NCBI RefSeq assembly: GCF_001514065.1 | Contig: NZ_KQ948427.1 | Coordinates: 1-64,000, forward strand | Length of the DNA stretch: 64,000 bases | Origin: Streptomyces antibioticus | GTDB lineage: Bacteria; Actinomycetota; Actinomycetes; Streptomycetales; Streptomycetaceae | Reading direction: 5' to 3' | Part shown: one piece after another, positions 48,839 to 56,435 of the stretch | How the letters are laid out: every line of letters starts with the position of its first letter | Numbering within the stretch: the stretch's first letter is position 1 | The notes under the pieces: model-generated | Database searches by the model: none | What the model saw: the letters and a program-made list of their open reading frames with translations, nothing else | What the model was told of the DNA's origin: nothing | Translations under genes and position numbers: made by a program

Positions 48839-50429
48839 GGTCGACGGCCCGCACGGACGGGGCGCCGGAGCCGCCTTCCGACAGGGCGCCGGCGCTGGGT
48901 GAGACGGAGTCCGTCACCCAGCGCTGCTGGTCGGAACCGTCACGGACCTTGACGACGATGTCAGAGTCCGGCTCACCGCTGGTGGAGGTGACGGCGAGCT
49001 GATCGTCCCAGCGGGTGAGCAACTCGCCCTGCACCGTGATGTCGTAGCGCACGTCGGCGGCCCGCTTGCCCTTGTCGCCTGCGCAGGTGCCGAGGATGAC
49101 CACACCAGCGTCGGCGTGCGAGTCGAGGCACAGGTCGGGGTCGGCGGCACTGCGCAGCAGCCCGTCGTCCTCGTCGTACGTCCATTTCTGGGTCTCGTCG
49201 TCCGAGCAGGCCTCCAGCTCGGTCGCGGCGCCCTTGCGCACCGCGCCCCGGATGTCGAGGCAGAGGTCGGAGCCGACGTTGCGCAGCCTGGATCTGCTGG
49301 GCACGAGGGGGAGTTGGGCGGTGCCCGGTGGCGACGCGGAGACCCCGTCCGGGGCCGACTCGCTGCCGGTGGCGCTGGTGGAGGCGGCCGGGTCGGCGCC
49401 GCCGTCGTCCGACCACAGGCTCGCGGTGAACACGCTGGCGATCAGCCCGGCGGAGGCGAGACCCACACCGGTGAGCAGCACCCGGGAGGCGCGGGGGCCC
49501 TCGGGGGGACGGCGGCCGGGCGAGGGGATGCGGGACAGCAGTCGTCGGCGTCCGCCGCCGTGGCGGCCGCCGCCCTGTGCGCGGGAGTCCAACGCGCCTT
49601 GCCCGCGCCGGGAGTCGAGATAGCGGCGGGCTCCCCAGCCGAGCACCGCCTCGGCGAGCAGCAGGCCCAACCCGCCCTCGAAATGACTGAGTTGTTCGGC
49701 GGCGAATCGGCAGTAGGGGCACTCGTCCAGATGCTGCTGGACATCCGGCAACAGCGCTCCGCCGCGGCGAATGGGGACGTCGAGGAGGCGGTTGTAGAAC
49801 CGGCAATCCTTGGTCGGCGCGAGTTCCCGATGGGCATGTACACAACCCTCGCGGAATTTGTCACGCGCCTGTTCGAGAGCGGCCGAGGCGCTGACGGTGT
49901 CCATACCGAGCAGGGCGGCGGGGACGGCTATCGGCTCGGACTCGACCTCGGTGTGCCAGAGCAGACAGCGGGCGAGTCCGGGCAGCGCGAGGAATGACCG
50001 CTCGGCGAGTTTGCGGTTTTCGGGCGTCATGGACTTCGCCGCCCGCATACCGCGACCGCCGGCGGGTTTCGCGAGGTCCGGAAGAACGCCGGATATTCGG
50101 TCCTCGGCCGACCACTCCCGGACGGTGTCCCGGGCGCGAACGAGGAGGCGGGGACGCAGCGCGGTGGCGGGCTCGCCGAGGGCGAGCCGGTCGAGGACTT
50201 GGTGGAAGGCGGCCGCGGTGACCATGGCGGCCACCTCCGAGCGGGCGGCCAGGCAGATGACGGCGTACTCGTGGACCGGCTGCCAGTGACGCGCCATCAA
50301 GAGCGCGGCCGACTGGGCCGCCTCGCCGTCCGGACGGCCGCGCAGATGGGCGGCGAGGTCGTCGTCGGATTCCCCCGGAACCCCGCCGGGCGGCGGGTAC
50401 GGAGGGCGAGGGGGGTGGGGGGTGGGCAC
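48813..50429 (-). CDS. Sigma-like/zinc-finger membrane protein with C-terminal ricin-B (CBM13) domain
   Basis: A 538-residue mosaic. The N-terminal half (about 30-150) has the helical pattern of a sigma-70 region 2 (ALLMARHWQPVHEYAVICLA), then a Cys-rich spot HLDECPYCRFAAEQL reminiscent of zf-HC2 anti-sigma domains, a basic region, one transmembrane helix (about 300-325), and outside it a ricin-type trefoil with QKW and QRW repeats and the ASTSATGSESAPDG linker. Such proteins are frequent in Streptomyces; the role is unknown, perhaps sensing extracellular glycans. The GTG at 50429 follows AAGGAA and is preferred to a TTG 14 codons upstream. Confidence 0.75.
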   Translation of the reverse strand: MPTPHPPRPPYPPPGGVPGESDDDLAAHLRGRPDGEAAQSAALLMARHWQPVHEYAVICLAARSEVAAMVTAAAFHQVLDRLALGEPATALRPRLLVRARDTVREWSAEDRISGVLPDLAKPAGGRGMRAAKSMTPENRKLAERSFLALPGLARCLLWHTEVESEPIAVPAALLGMDTVSASAALEQARDKFREGCVHAHRELAPTKDCRFYNRLLDVPIRRGGALLPDVQQHLDECPYCRFAAEQLSHFEGGLGLLLAEAVLGWGARRYLDSRRGQGALDSRAQGGGRHGGGRRRLLSRIPSPGRRPPEGPRASRVLLTGVGLASAGLIASVFTASLWSDDGGADPAASTSATGSESAPDGVSASPPGTAQLPLVPSRSRLRNVGSDLCLDIRGAVRKGAATELEACSDDETQKWTYDEDDGLLRSAADPDLCLDSHADAGVVILGTCAGDKGKRAADVRYDITVQGELLTRWDDQLAVTSTSGEPDSDIVVKVRDGSDQQRWVTDSVSPSAGALSEGGSGAPSVRAVDLSEQGRAR

Positions 50430-50998
50430 TGAGCGGGTTCCTTCCCACGCGCATGTGGTTCGGTGGTTCAACTCGCCGAAAAGGAGCGGGGACGGATGCG
50501 TCCTCTTCGGTGAGGCGCGAGGAGCGTGAATTCACGGCGGCTCGTCCGGCCCGGTTCCCCACGGGACGAATGAAGACCCGGCCAATACCCCCCGCACGGG
50601 TAGTTCACCCTTGCACAACGGGGTCATGACCAACAAGGCACTTGAGCAACATCAGCATCATTGAAAGATAGTCAGAAACAACGTCCGTGCAGCTCTCACC
50701 GCCTGGCTTTCGGTATTCCACACGCCCCGTGTGAAACACGCGCACGCGCCGGGGCATCGCGCACGCTCCCGGCGCGCACCACCCCGTAGTGCACTGGTAT
50801 CGGCCCCTCGGAGGCCACGCACAGGACGGCGGCTCTCCTGTGCGCAACCGGCCGCCGACCCCGATCCTCCCGCCCTCGGTCGGCGGCCCCGAGGGCAGAC
50901 CGGGGTCGGCCAGGCCGGCCGACGCCTGGCGCGGCCGCGTCTCAGATCTGCCGGCCGGTCCGCCAGTGCCTCATACGGCGGCGTCTCGGCCTCGCGTC
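50430..50998. promoter_or_regulatory. 569-bp intergenic region upstream of the ricin-domain gene
   Basis: The section 50610-50730 is the most AT-rich stretch in this part of the window and probably contains the promoter of the minus-strand ricin-domain gene. An 80-codon minus-strand frame (50605-50847) exists but lacks coding bias and a ribosome-binding site. The end of the region carries a 17-bp direct repeat of the following gene's 3' end. Confidence 0.4.
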
Positions 50999-51009
50999 TC
51001 AGATCTGCC
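50936..51009. repeat. 17-bp direct repeat duplicating the end of the Fic-like gene
   Basis: CGCGTCTCAGATCTGCC occurs at 50936-50952 and again at 50993-51009, 57 bases apart. The second copy contains the stop codon and last codons (SWQI region) of the Fic-like gene; the first is outside it. It could be a scar of deletion, insertion or a small duplication. Confidence 0.6.
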
Positions 51010-51376
51010 AGGAGCGCAGCCGGTCCGCAGCGCCGTAGACGTCGGTCTTGCCAGAGATCAGATCGCGGGCGAGGTCGACGAGGGCGCCGTAGGGCGGGTC
51101 GATGCCGACGCCGCTGACGAACATGTACGCCACCGCCGTCGCGCAGGCGAAGCGGGCGTTGGCCGCGGGCAGCGGCTTGAGCAGGGCGAGGGTGTGCAGC
51201 AGCGCGGCGGCCCGCCAGGCGGGGTCGGAGTCCACGCCGAGCCGGGGCGGGTCGACGCGGTGCCGCGCGACGGCGGCCACCAGCGCCGAGAAGTCGTTGA
51301 TCGTGGGCTGGTCCGGCAGGACCTCTTCATGACGCTGGAGCAGCCAGGGGACGTCGATGTGGACGACGGAGGCCAT
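50999..51376 (-). CDS. Fic/Doc-like toxin of a toxin-antitoxin pair, degenerate active site
   Basis: A 125-residue protein of Doc length and layout, encoded three bases after a ribbon-helix-helix antitoxin. The Doc motif H-x-F-x-D-A-N-K-R appears as KPLPAANAR (67-75): Asn73 and Arg75 remain, but the catalytic His is Lys67 and the Asp is Ala71. Doc phosphorylates EF-Tu; Fic proteins AMPylate targets. With these changes neither chemistry is expected, so the protein may act by binding, be inactive, or use other residues. Family by motif spacing, position and size; activity doubtful. Confidence 0.75.
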   Translation of the reverse strand: MASVVHIDVPWLLQRHEEVLPDQPTINDFSALVAAVARHRVDPPRLGVDSDPAWRAAALLHTLALLKPLPAANARFACATAVAYMFVSGVGIDPPYGALVDLARDLISGKTDVYGAADRLRSWQI

Positions 51377-51379
51377 CGG

Positions 51380-51625
51380 TCAGACGGCCCGCCGCTCGCC
51401 GTGCCCGGCTGGTTCGTCGTCGGGAAAGGCGGCCGCGAACTCGTCGGCATGGGTCGCGAAGAACCGCCGGAACGCCTCCGCGCCCTCCTTCAGGGCGCGA
51501 TGCCGCGCGATGTCGGCGGCGGCCGCCTCCCGGACGAGGGCCTTCATCGACGTACCGCGCTCCTTGGCGATCTGCCGCAGGTCCTCTAGCTCACGATCAC
51601 TGAACTCCACGTTGAGAGCTGGCAT
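51380..51625 (-). CDS. Ribbon-helix-helix antitoxin (CopG/ParD-like)
   Basis: An 81-residue protein. MPALNVEFSDRELEDLRQIA, then KERGTSMKALVREAAAADI, is a classic ribbon-helix-helix fold (strand, helix, turn GTS, helix); the C-terminal 35 residues are acidic and Phe-rich and should wrap the toxin. The first gene of the pair, as usual for type II antitoxins. A 20-bp near-palindrome directly precedes the start codon and is the likely autoregulatory operator. No ribosome-binding site is apparent, suggesting a leaderless or short-leader transcript. Confidence 0.88.
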   Translation of the reverse strand: MPALNVEFSDRELEDLRQIAKERGTSMKALVREAAAADIARHRALKEGAEAFRRFFATHADEFAAAFPDDEPAGHGERRAV

Positions 51626-51626
51626 G

Positions 51627-51646
51627 CCCCAACGGTACCGCTGGGG
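51627..51646. promoter_or_regulatory. Operator-like palindrome at the antitoxin start
   Basis: CCCCAACGGTACCGCTGGGG is symmetric except for one base pair and ends one base from the antitoxin start codon. On the minus strand TACCGT within it could be a -10 box, with the transcript starting at or near the start codon. Binding of the antitoxin here would repress the operon. Confidence 0.65.
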
Positions 51647-51761
51647 TACTGGCCCGTAAATACCCCCAGCTCAAAGCCACTATCGACGGGTACCTCGGGC
51701 GCTCAGCACGACGTCCGAATCCCGCCGGTGACGAGCCGCCCGGCGCAGCAGACTCGTAGCC

Positions 51762-52289
51762 ATGGACACACACGCTGACACGGACACGACCACGGACACG
51801 ACGACCTTCACGACGCTCGAGAGCCCCCTCGGCGAACTGCTCCTCGTGGGCCGGGCCGGGATGCTCACCTCGCTGTCGATGCCGGGGCAGCGCACCGCCC
51901 CGGCCGTCCGCCCCGGCTGGCGGCGCGACGACGACGCCTTCCCCGAGGCCACCGCCCAGCTCGCCGCGTACTTCGCGGGCCGGCTCACCCGCTTCGACCT
52001 GCGGTTCGCCGCCGACGGCACGGACTTCCAGCGCCGCGTGTGGCAGGCGGTCGACGCGATCCCGTACGGCACCACGACGACGTACGGCGCGCTCGCCACG
52101 CACCTCGGTGTGGCGCGGGCCGACACCCCGGCCGTGGGCGCGGCACTCGGCGCCAACCCTCTGCTGATCGTGCGGCCCTGTCACCGGGTGATCGGCGCCG
52201 ACGGCTCGATGCGCGGGTACGCGGGCGGCGTGGAGCGCAAGGTACGGCTGCTCACGCACGAGGGCGCGCTGCAACCGACGCTCCTCTGA
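51762..52289 (+). CDS. ogt: Methylated-DNA-protein-cysteine S-methyltransferase
   Basis: A 175-residue suicide repair protein. The active site PCHRVIGADGSMRGYAGG contains the acceptor Cys; FQRRVWQAVDAIPYGTTTTY is the helix-turn-helix that binds DNA. It removes methyl from O6-methylguanine. The first 15 residues are a Thr/Asp-rich stretch (repeat of GACACGAC-like units), so the true start may be slightly downstream. It is followed 13 bp later by a 2OG-dependent oxygenase in the manner of an alkylation-repair operon. Confidence 0.95.
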   Translation: MDTHADTDTTTDTTTFTTLESPLGELLLVGRAGMLTSLSMPGQRTAPAVRPGWRRDDDAFPEATAQLAAYFAGRLTRFDLRFAADGTDFQRRVWQAVDAIPYGTTTTYGALATHLGVARADTPAVGAALGANPLLIVRPCHRVIGADGSMRGYAGGVERKVRLLTHEGALQPTLL

Positions 52290-52302
52290 CGGGAGGACCC
52301 TC

Positions 52303-53034
52303 ATGACCCTCACCCCCCTCACCCTGAACCAGGCCCGCCGCCGCGTCGCCGGGACCGAATGGGACACGCTCGCCGCGGAGCTGGACGAGTACGGCAGCGC
52401 GTCCACGGGGCCGTTGCTGACGCCCGCGGAGTGCCGTGACCTGGCGGCCCTGTACGAGAAGCCGGAGCTGTTCCGCACGACCGTCGACCTGGCCCGGCAC
52501 CGCTTCGGTTCCGGCGAGTACCGGTACTTCACCCACGACCTGCCCACCCCGGTCGCCTCGCTGCGGGCCGCCCTCTACCCGCGGCTGCTCCCGGTCGCCC
52601 GGGAGTGGGCGGCCCGGCTGGGTCGTCCGGCGCCCTGGCCGGACTCCCTCGCCGAGTGGCTGGAGCGCTGCCACGCGGCCGGGCAGGACCGGTCGGCGCA
52701 GATCCTGCTGCGGTACGGGGCGGGCGACTGGAACGCCCTGCACCGGGACTTGTTCGGCGAGTTGGTCTTTCCGCTCCAGGTCGTCGTCGGGCTCGACGTG
52801 TACGGCACGGACTACACGGGCGGCGAGTTCCTGATGGTGGAGCAGCGGCCCAGGGCGCAGTCCCGGGGGACGTCGACCGTGCTGCGGCAGGGCCACGGCC
52901 TGGTCTTCACCACCCGGGACCGGCCGGTGCGCACCCGGCGCGGCTGGTCCGCCGGCGCGATGCGGCACGGTGTGAGCACGGTCCGCTCGGGCCACCGGCA
53001 CACCCTGGGCCTGGTCTTCCACGACGCTTCCTAG
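52303..53034 (+). CDS. 2OG-Fe(II) oxygenase, AlkB-like
   Basis: A 243-residue double-stranded beta-helix oxygenase. The iron triad is suggested by NALHRDLFGE (H-x-D) and the distal His of MRHGVSTVRSGHRHTLGLVF, which also supplies the Arg for 2-oxoglutarate. Relatives annotated as 2OG-Fe(II) oxygenases commonly follow ogt in Streptomyces and are thought to repair alkylated bases. GGGAGG precedes the ATG. The stop codon overlaps that of the convergent hemerythrin gene inside CCTAGG. Confidence 0.85.
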   Translation: MTLTPLTLNQARRRVAGTEWDTLAAELDEYGSASTGPLLTPAECRDLAALYEKPELFRTTVDLARHRFGSGEYRYFTHDLPTPVASLRAALYPRLLPVAREWAARLGRPAPWPDSLAEWLERCHAAGQDRSAQILLRYGAGDWNALHRDLFGELVFPLQVVVGLDVYGTDYTGGEFLMVEQRPRAQSRGTSTVLRQGHGLVFTTRDRPVRTRRGWSAGAMRHGVSTVRSGHRHTLGLVFHDAS

Positions 53035-53642
53035 GTGCGCGCCCAGAGCCCCTTGCGCCGGTAACCGCCCTCCCAGAAGAGCCGGTTGAGGACGCGGACC
53101 GGCGGTGGCATGCTGCCGAGGAACTTGGCGCGGTCGGCGGGTCGGGCGCCGTCGACGACCCACGGCACGAACAGCGCGGCGCCGCGCACCCCTTGGGTCT
53201 CCCGAATGCGGCCGATGAAGGTGCCCCAGTCGGCGTCCGTCAGAACATCCTGGATCAAGGGCAGGGCATCGTCCTCCTCGTGCTTGAGGTGATCGTCGAG
53301 CGTGGCGGTCAACGCCCGCACCAGATCTCCGAGTTCGGGCGCGCAGTCGGCCAGCGCGCTGTCGACGGCGGCCAGCAGCGGGTCGATGCGGGAGTGCTCG
53401 TCCTCCATCGCGTCGAGCAGCGCGAGCTCGCGCGGCCGCCCGGCGACCCGCTCCCTGACGCGCGGCCACAGCCCGGCGTCCTCGGCGGTGTGGTGGACGT
53501 GCAGCTGGTGCTGGAAGTTCCGCCAGCCGGCCCGGACCGCGGATGTGCCGGCCCGTCCTTCGGCGACGGCGTCGGCCAGCCGGGCCAGATCGCGGCGGAA
53601 GGCGTCGTGGGACGCGTACATGGCGGTGAAGTCGATGGTCAC
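53031..53642 (-). CDS. Hemerythrin-domain protein
   Basis: A 203-residue protein with a four-helix hemerythrin fold in the first 150 residues. Metal-ligand motifs are ASHDAFRRDL (His12), HVHHTAEDAGLWP (His and Glu), MEDEHSRIDPLL and DDHLKHEEDDALPL. It should bind a di-iron centre and sense or carry O2, NO or reactive oxygen in the cytoplasm. About 50 C-terminal residues form an extra tail ending in a basic segment. It is divergent from the ECF41-type sigma factor gene across 172 bp. Confidence 0.9.
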   Translation of the reverse strand: MTIDFTAMYASHDAFRRDLARLADAVAEGRAGTSAVRAGWRNFQHQLHVHHTAEDAGLWPRVRERVAGRPRELALLDAMEDEHSRIDPLLAAVDSALADCAPELGDLVRALTATLDDHLKHEEDDALPLIQDVLTDADWGTFIGRIRETQGVRGAALFVPWVVDGARPADRAKFLGSMPPPVRVLNRLFWEGGYRRKGLWART

Positions 53643-53754
53643 CGGTCCTCCTCAAGGCCCACGTGTGCGGACTCGCGGTCAAGAGGCCGGGGCGTCGCGG
53701 CGGTGTGACACGGCGCCCTCTCGGTGAGGCGCACGTCACATTCCGGCCGTCCGA

Positions 53755-53782
53755 TGTCACATTCGCGCCCCCGGAAGCCGTC
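53755..53782 (+). promoter_or_regulatory. ECF41-type promoter upstream of the sigma factor gene
   Basis: TGTCACA (53755-53761), 17 bases, then CGTC (53779-53782). This matches the -35 TGTCACA and -10 CGTC that I recall as the ECF41 consensus, and lies 33 bases upstream of the sigma start, so the sigma factor probably drives its own operon. A second CGTCACA occurs 20 bases earlier, and the mirror sequence TGTGACA at 53704-53710 points toward the hemerythrin gene. Confidence 0.75.
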
Positions 53783-53814
53783 GCAGTGGTGAGCGCGTAC
53801 CGGGAGGCCCACGC

Positions 53815-54738
53815 ATGTCCGAGATTCGTTTCCCCGAGGCCGACGAGGCGACGGACGTCTTCGTCGGCCATCGTGAGCTGCTGTTCGGCATCGTCTACAA
53901 CATGCTGGGCAGCGTCGCCGACACCGAGGACGTCCTTCAGGAGACCTGGCTGTCCTGGACGGCCCGGCGCCGGGTCACCGCCTCGCCGATGGACGGGATC
54001 GCCAACCCGCGCGCCTATCTCGTCCGTATCGCCGTGAACCACGCCCTAGGCCGTCGTGCCGCGATCAACCGGCGGCGCGAGACGTACGTCGGCCCGTGGC
54101 TGCCCGAGCCGCTGGTCGCGGACGACGACGCCGAAGACACCGCGGTGCGCACCGAGTCGGTCTCCCTGGCGATGCTGGTGGTCCTGGAGTCCCTGACCCC
54201 GCTGGAACGCGCGGTGTTCGTGCTGAACGAGGTGTTCGGGTATCCGCACACCGAGATCGCGGAGATCCTCGACCGCACCCCGGCAGCGGTTCGGCAGGTG
54301 GCGCACCGGGCCCGGGACCATGTGCATGCGCGGCGGCCGCTGTACGAGGCGCATCCGCGGGTGCGGCGGGAGGCGACCGAGCGGTTCGTGGAGGCCGCGC
54401 TCGGCGGGGACATCGGGGCGCTGATGGAGATCCTCGCGCCGGACGTGACGGTGTGGACGGACGGTGGCGGCAACCGCCGGGGGGCGGGGTTGCGCCCGGT
54501 GCGCGGCCGGGACAAGGTCGCGCGTCTCATCGACGGGTTCCGCTCCCGCGGTGCCTCGCTCGACCTGGAAGTGCGCTACGGGCAGGCCAACGGCGACGCG
54601 GCGGCCGTGCTGTTCGAGGACGGGGCGCCGTACGCGGTGATGGTCATGGACCTCACATCCGAGGGCGACCGGGTGTCCGACATCTACGTCGTCACCAACC
54701 CCGACAAGCTCGGGCACGTAGAGCGGGAGGAGCGATGA
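53815..54738 (+). CDS. ECF41-type (SigJ-like) RNA polymerase sigma factor
   Basis: A 307-residue ECF sigma factor. Region 2 is in the first 90 residues (LFGIVYNMLGSVADTEDVLQ), region 4 at about 115-180 (LESLTPLERAVFVLNEVFGY, with an HTEIAEIL helix), and a SnoaL-like C-terminal domain of about 120 residues with the ECF41 marks DGGGN and NPDKL near the end. That C-terminal domain is known to regulate ECF41 activity in place of an anti-sigma factor. It overlaps qcrB by 4 bp (ATGA). ECF41 genes are usually next to a COE-type oxidoreductase or decarboxylase, so a cytochrome b partner is unusual. Confidence 0.92.
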   Translation: MSEIRFPEADEATDVFVGHRELLFGIVYNMLGSVADTEDVLQETWLSWTARRRVTASPMDGIANPRAYLVRIAVNHALGRRAAINRRRETYVGPWLPEPLVADDDAEDTAVRTESVSLAMLVVLESLTPLERAVFVLNEVFGYPHTEIAEILDRTPAAVRQVAHRARDHVHARRPLYEAHPRVRREATERFVEAALGGDIGALMEILAPDVTVWTDGGGNRRGAGLRPVRGRDKVARLIDGFRSRGASLDLEVRYGQANGDAAAVLFEDGAPYAVMVMDLTSEGDRVSDIYVVTNPDKLGHVEREER

Positions 54739-56180
54739 GCGGGGAGCGGATCGCCGACTGGTTGGACGGCCGCCTCGGCCTGCACTCCCTGGGCCGGCGT
54801 TATCTGCGCAAGGTCTTCCCGGACCACTGGTCGTTCCTGCTGGGCGAGATCTGCCTGTACAGCTTCGTCATCCTGATCCTCACCGGGGTGTGGCTGACGC
54901 TGTTCTTCCATCCCTCGATGAACGAGGTGACGTACCACGGCAGTTACGTCCCGCTCAACGGGGTGCGGATGTCCGAGGCGTACGCCTCCACGCTGGAGAT
55001 CAGCTTCGACGTGCGGGGCGGTCTGCTGATCCGGCAGTTGCACCACTGGTCGGCGCTGGTGTTCGTGGCCGGGATGCTGACGCACATGATGCGGCACTTC
55101 TTCACCGGTTCGTTCCGCAAGCCGCGGGAGGTCAACTGGGTGTTCGGCTGGACCCTGTTGTTCCTCGGGCTGTTCGAGGGCCTCTTCGGCTACTCGCTGC
55201 CGGACGACCTGCTGTCGGGGACCGGGCTGCGGTTCGTCAACGGGGCGCTGCTGGCGGTGCCGGTCGTGGGGACGTATCTGTCGATGTTCCTGCTGGGCGG
55301 TGAGTTCCCCGGGAACGACATCGTGGCCCGGTTCTACTCACTGCACATCCTGGTGATCCCGGGCATCATGGCGGCCCTCGTCGTGGCCCACGTCCTCCTG
55401 GTCGTGTATCACAAGCACACGCAGTTCGCGGGCCCCGGCCGGACCGAACGCAACGTGGTGGGCGCCCCGTTCATGCCGGTCTACCTGGCGAAGGCGGGCG
55501 GTTTCTTCTTCCTGGTCTTCGGCGTCCTGACGCTGATCGCGGCCGTGGCGAACATCAACCCCGTGTGGCAGTACGGTCCCTTCCGCGCCGACCAGGTCTC
55601 CACGGGCGCCCAGCCGGACTGGTACCTGGGCTTCGCCGAGGGTCTGGTGCGGATCATGCCGGGCTGGGAGATCACCCTGTGGGGGCACACGCTCGTGCTG
55701 GGCGTCCTGATCCCGATCGTGGTGTTCCCGCTGCTGCTGATCTTCATCGGCGTCTACCCGTTCGTGGAGGCCAGAATCACCGGCGACCGGCGCGAGCACC
55801 ACCTCTTGGACCGCCCCCGCAACCGCCCCGTCCGCACCGCGATCGGCGCGGCCTGGATCAGCCTCTATCTGATCCTGCTGGCAGGCGGCGGCAACGACAT
55901 CGTGGCGACCCGCCTCCACCTGTCGATCAACACGGTGACCTGGGTGGTGCGGATCGGGGTGTTCGCCGTCCCGGCGGCGGTCTTCGTCGTCACCCGGCGC
56001 ATCTGCCTGGGCCTGCAGCTCCGCGACCGGGAGCTGGTGTCGCACGGCCGGGAGACGGGCGTGATCAAACGCCTCCCGCACGGCGGGTACGTCGAGATCC
56101 ACGAGCCCCTGGACCAGGCCAGGCTGCACACCCTGACCGCCCATGAACGGCCGAAGGAGCTCGTGGAGCACGAACGCTAG
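54735..56180 (+). CDS. qcrB: Cytochrome b subunit of the cytochrome bc complex, orphan copy
   Basis: A 481-residue membrane protein of actinobacterial QcrB type, about nine helices. Heme-ligand histidines lie in RQLHHWSALVFVAGMLTHMM and in FYSLHILVIPG with VAHVLLVVYHKH; the quinol-site loop is PDWYLGF (usually PEWY). A C-terminal extension of about 100 residues is normal for actinobacteria. No qcrA or qcrC is adjacent, so it is a second copy outside the respiratory cluster. Translational coupling to an ECF41 sigma factor suggests stress-inducible expression. A MITE-like element starts at the last base of its stop codon. Confidence 0.92.
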   Translation: MSGERIADWLDGRLGLHSLGRRYLRKVFPDHWSFLLGEICLYSFVILILTGVWLTLFFHPSMNEVTYHGSYVPLNGVRMSEAYASTLEISFDVRGGLLIRQLHHWSALVFVAGMLTHMMRHFFTGSFRKPREVNWVFGWTLLFLGLFEGLFGYSLPDDLLSGTGLRFVNGALLAVPVVGTYLSMFLLGGEFPGNDIVARFYSLHILVIPGIMAALVVAHVLLVVYHKHTQFAGPGRTERNVVGAPFMPVYLAKAGGFFFLVFGVLTLIAAVANINPVWQYGPFRADQVSTGAQPDWYLGFAEGLVRIMPGWEITLWGHTLVLGVLIPIVVFPLLLIFIGVYPFVEARITGDRREHHLLDRPRNRPVRTAIGAAWISLYLILLAGGGNDIVATRLHLSINTVTWVVRIGVFAVPAAVFVVTRRICLGLQLRDRELVSHGRETGVIKRLPHGGYVEIHEPLDQARLHTLTAHERPKELVEHER

Positions 56181-56432
56181 GGCCTGTCCGGCGGATCAGG
56201 TCGCAGGAAAGCGCGGCACCTCATATGGCGCTGGTGAGCGGGGTCTGGTGCTCCCCCACTGCCTTAAGGGCGTGGGAGGTACCCCCAGACTGCAAGGCGG
56301 AGGAGGGCGGCGACGCGATGAGGCCCCTCCCGCGCGAGGTTGTTCGAGCGTGGAGGAGTCGGCAACCGACGACAACGCCGCAGGCCGGCGTGCCAGACCC
56401 CGCGTCCGCGGCATGATCCGCCGGACAGGCCC
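56180..56432. mobile_element. MITE-like element, about 253 bp, with 19-bp terminal inverted repeats
   Basis: GGGCCTGTCCGGCGGATCA (56180-56198) and its exact reverse complement (56414-56432) bound a non-coding segment. I recognise this terminal sequence as frequent in Streptomyces genomes, probably derived from an insertion sequence. Inside is another common hairpin (56243-56290, ends GTCTGG and CCAGAC). There is no transposase. No clear target duplication is visible (flanks CTA and CAG). It abuts the qcrB stop and could act as its terminator. Confidence 0.7.
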
Positions 56433-56435
56433 CAG

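Noticed and set aside
50605-50847. An 80-codon minus-strand ORF upstream of the ricin-domain gene
   Set aside because: No ribosome-binding site, no third-position GC bias in the AT-rich half, and no recognisable motif; more likely promoter DNA.
53704-53710. A full ECF41 promoter for the hemerythrin gene
   Set aside because: TGTCACA is present on the minus strand, but no CGTC lies 16-17 bases downstream, so only half of the promoter is supported.
56180-56432. An insertion sequence with its own transposase
   Set aside because: The segment between the inverted repeats is only about 215 bp and has no transposase-like frame, so it is at most a non-autonomous element.
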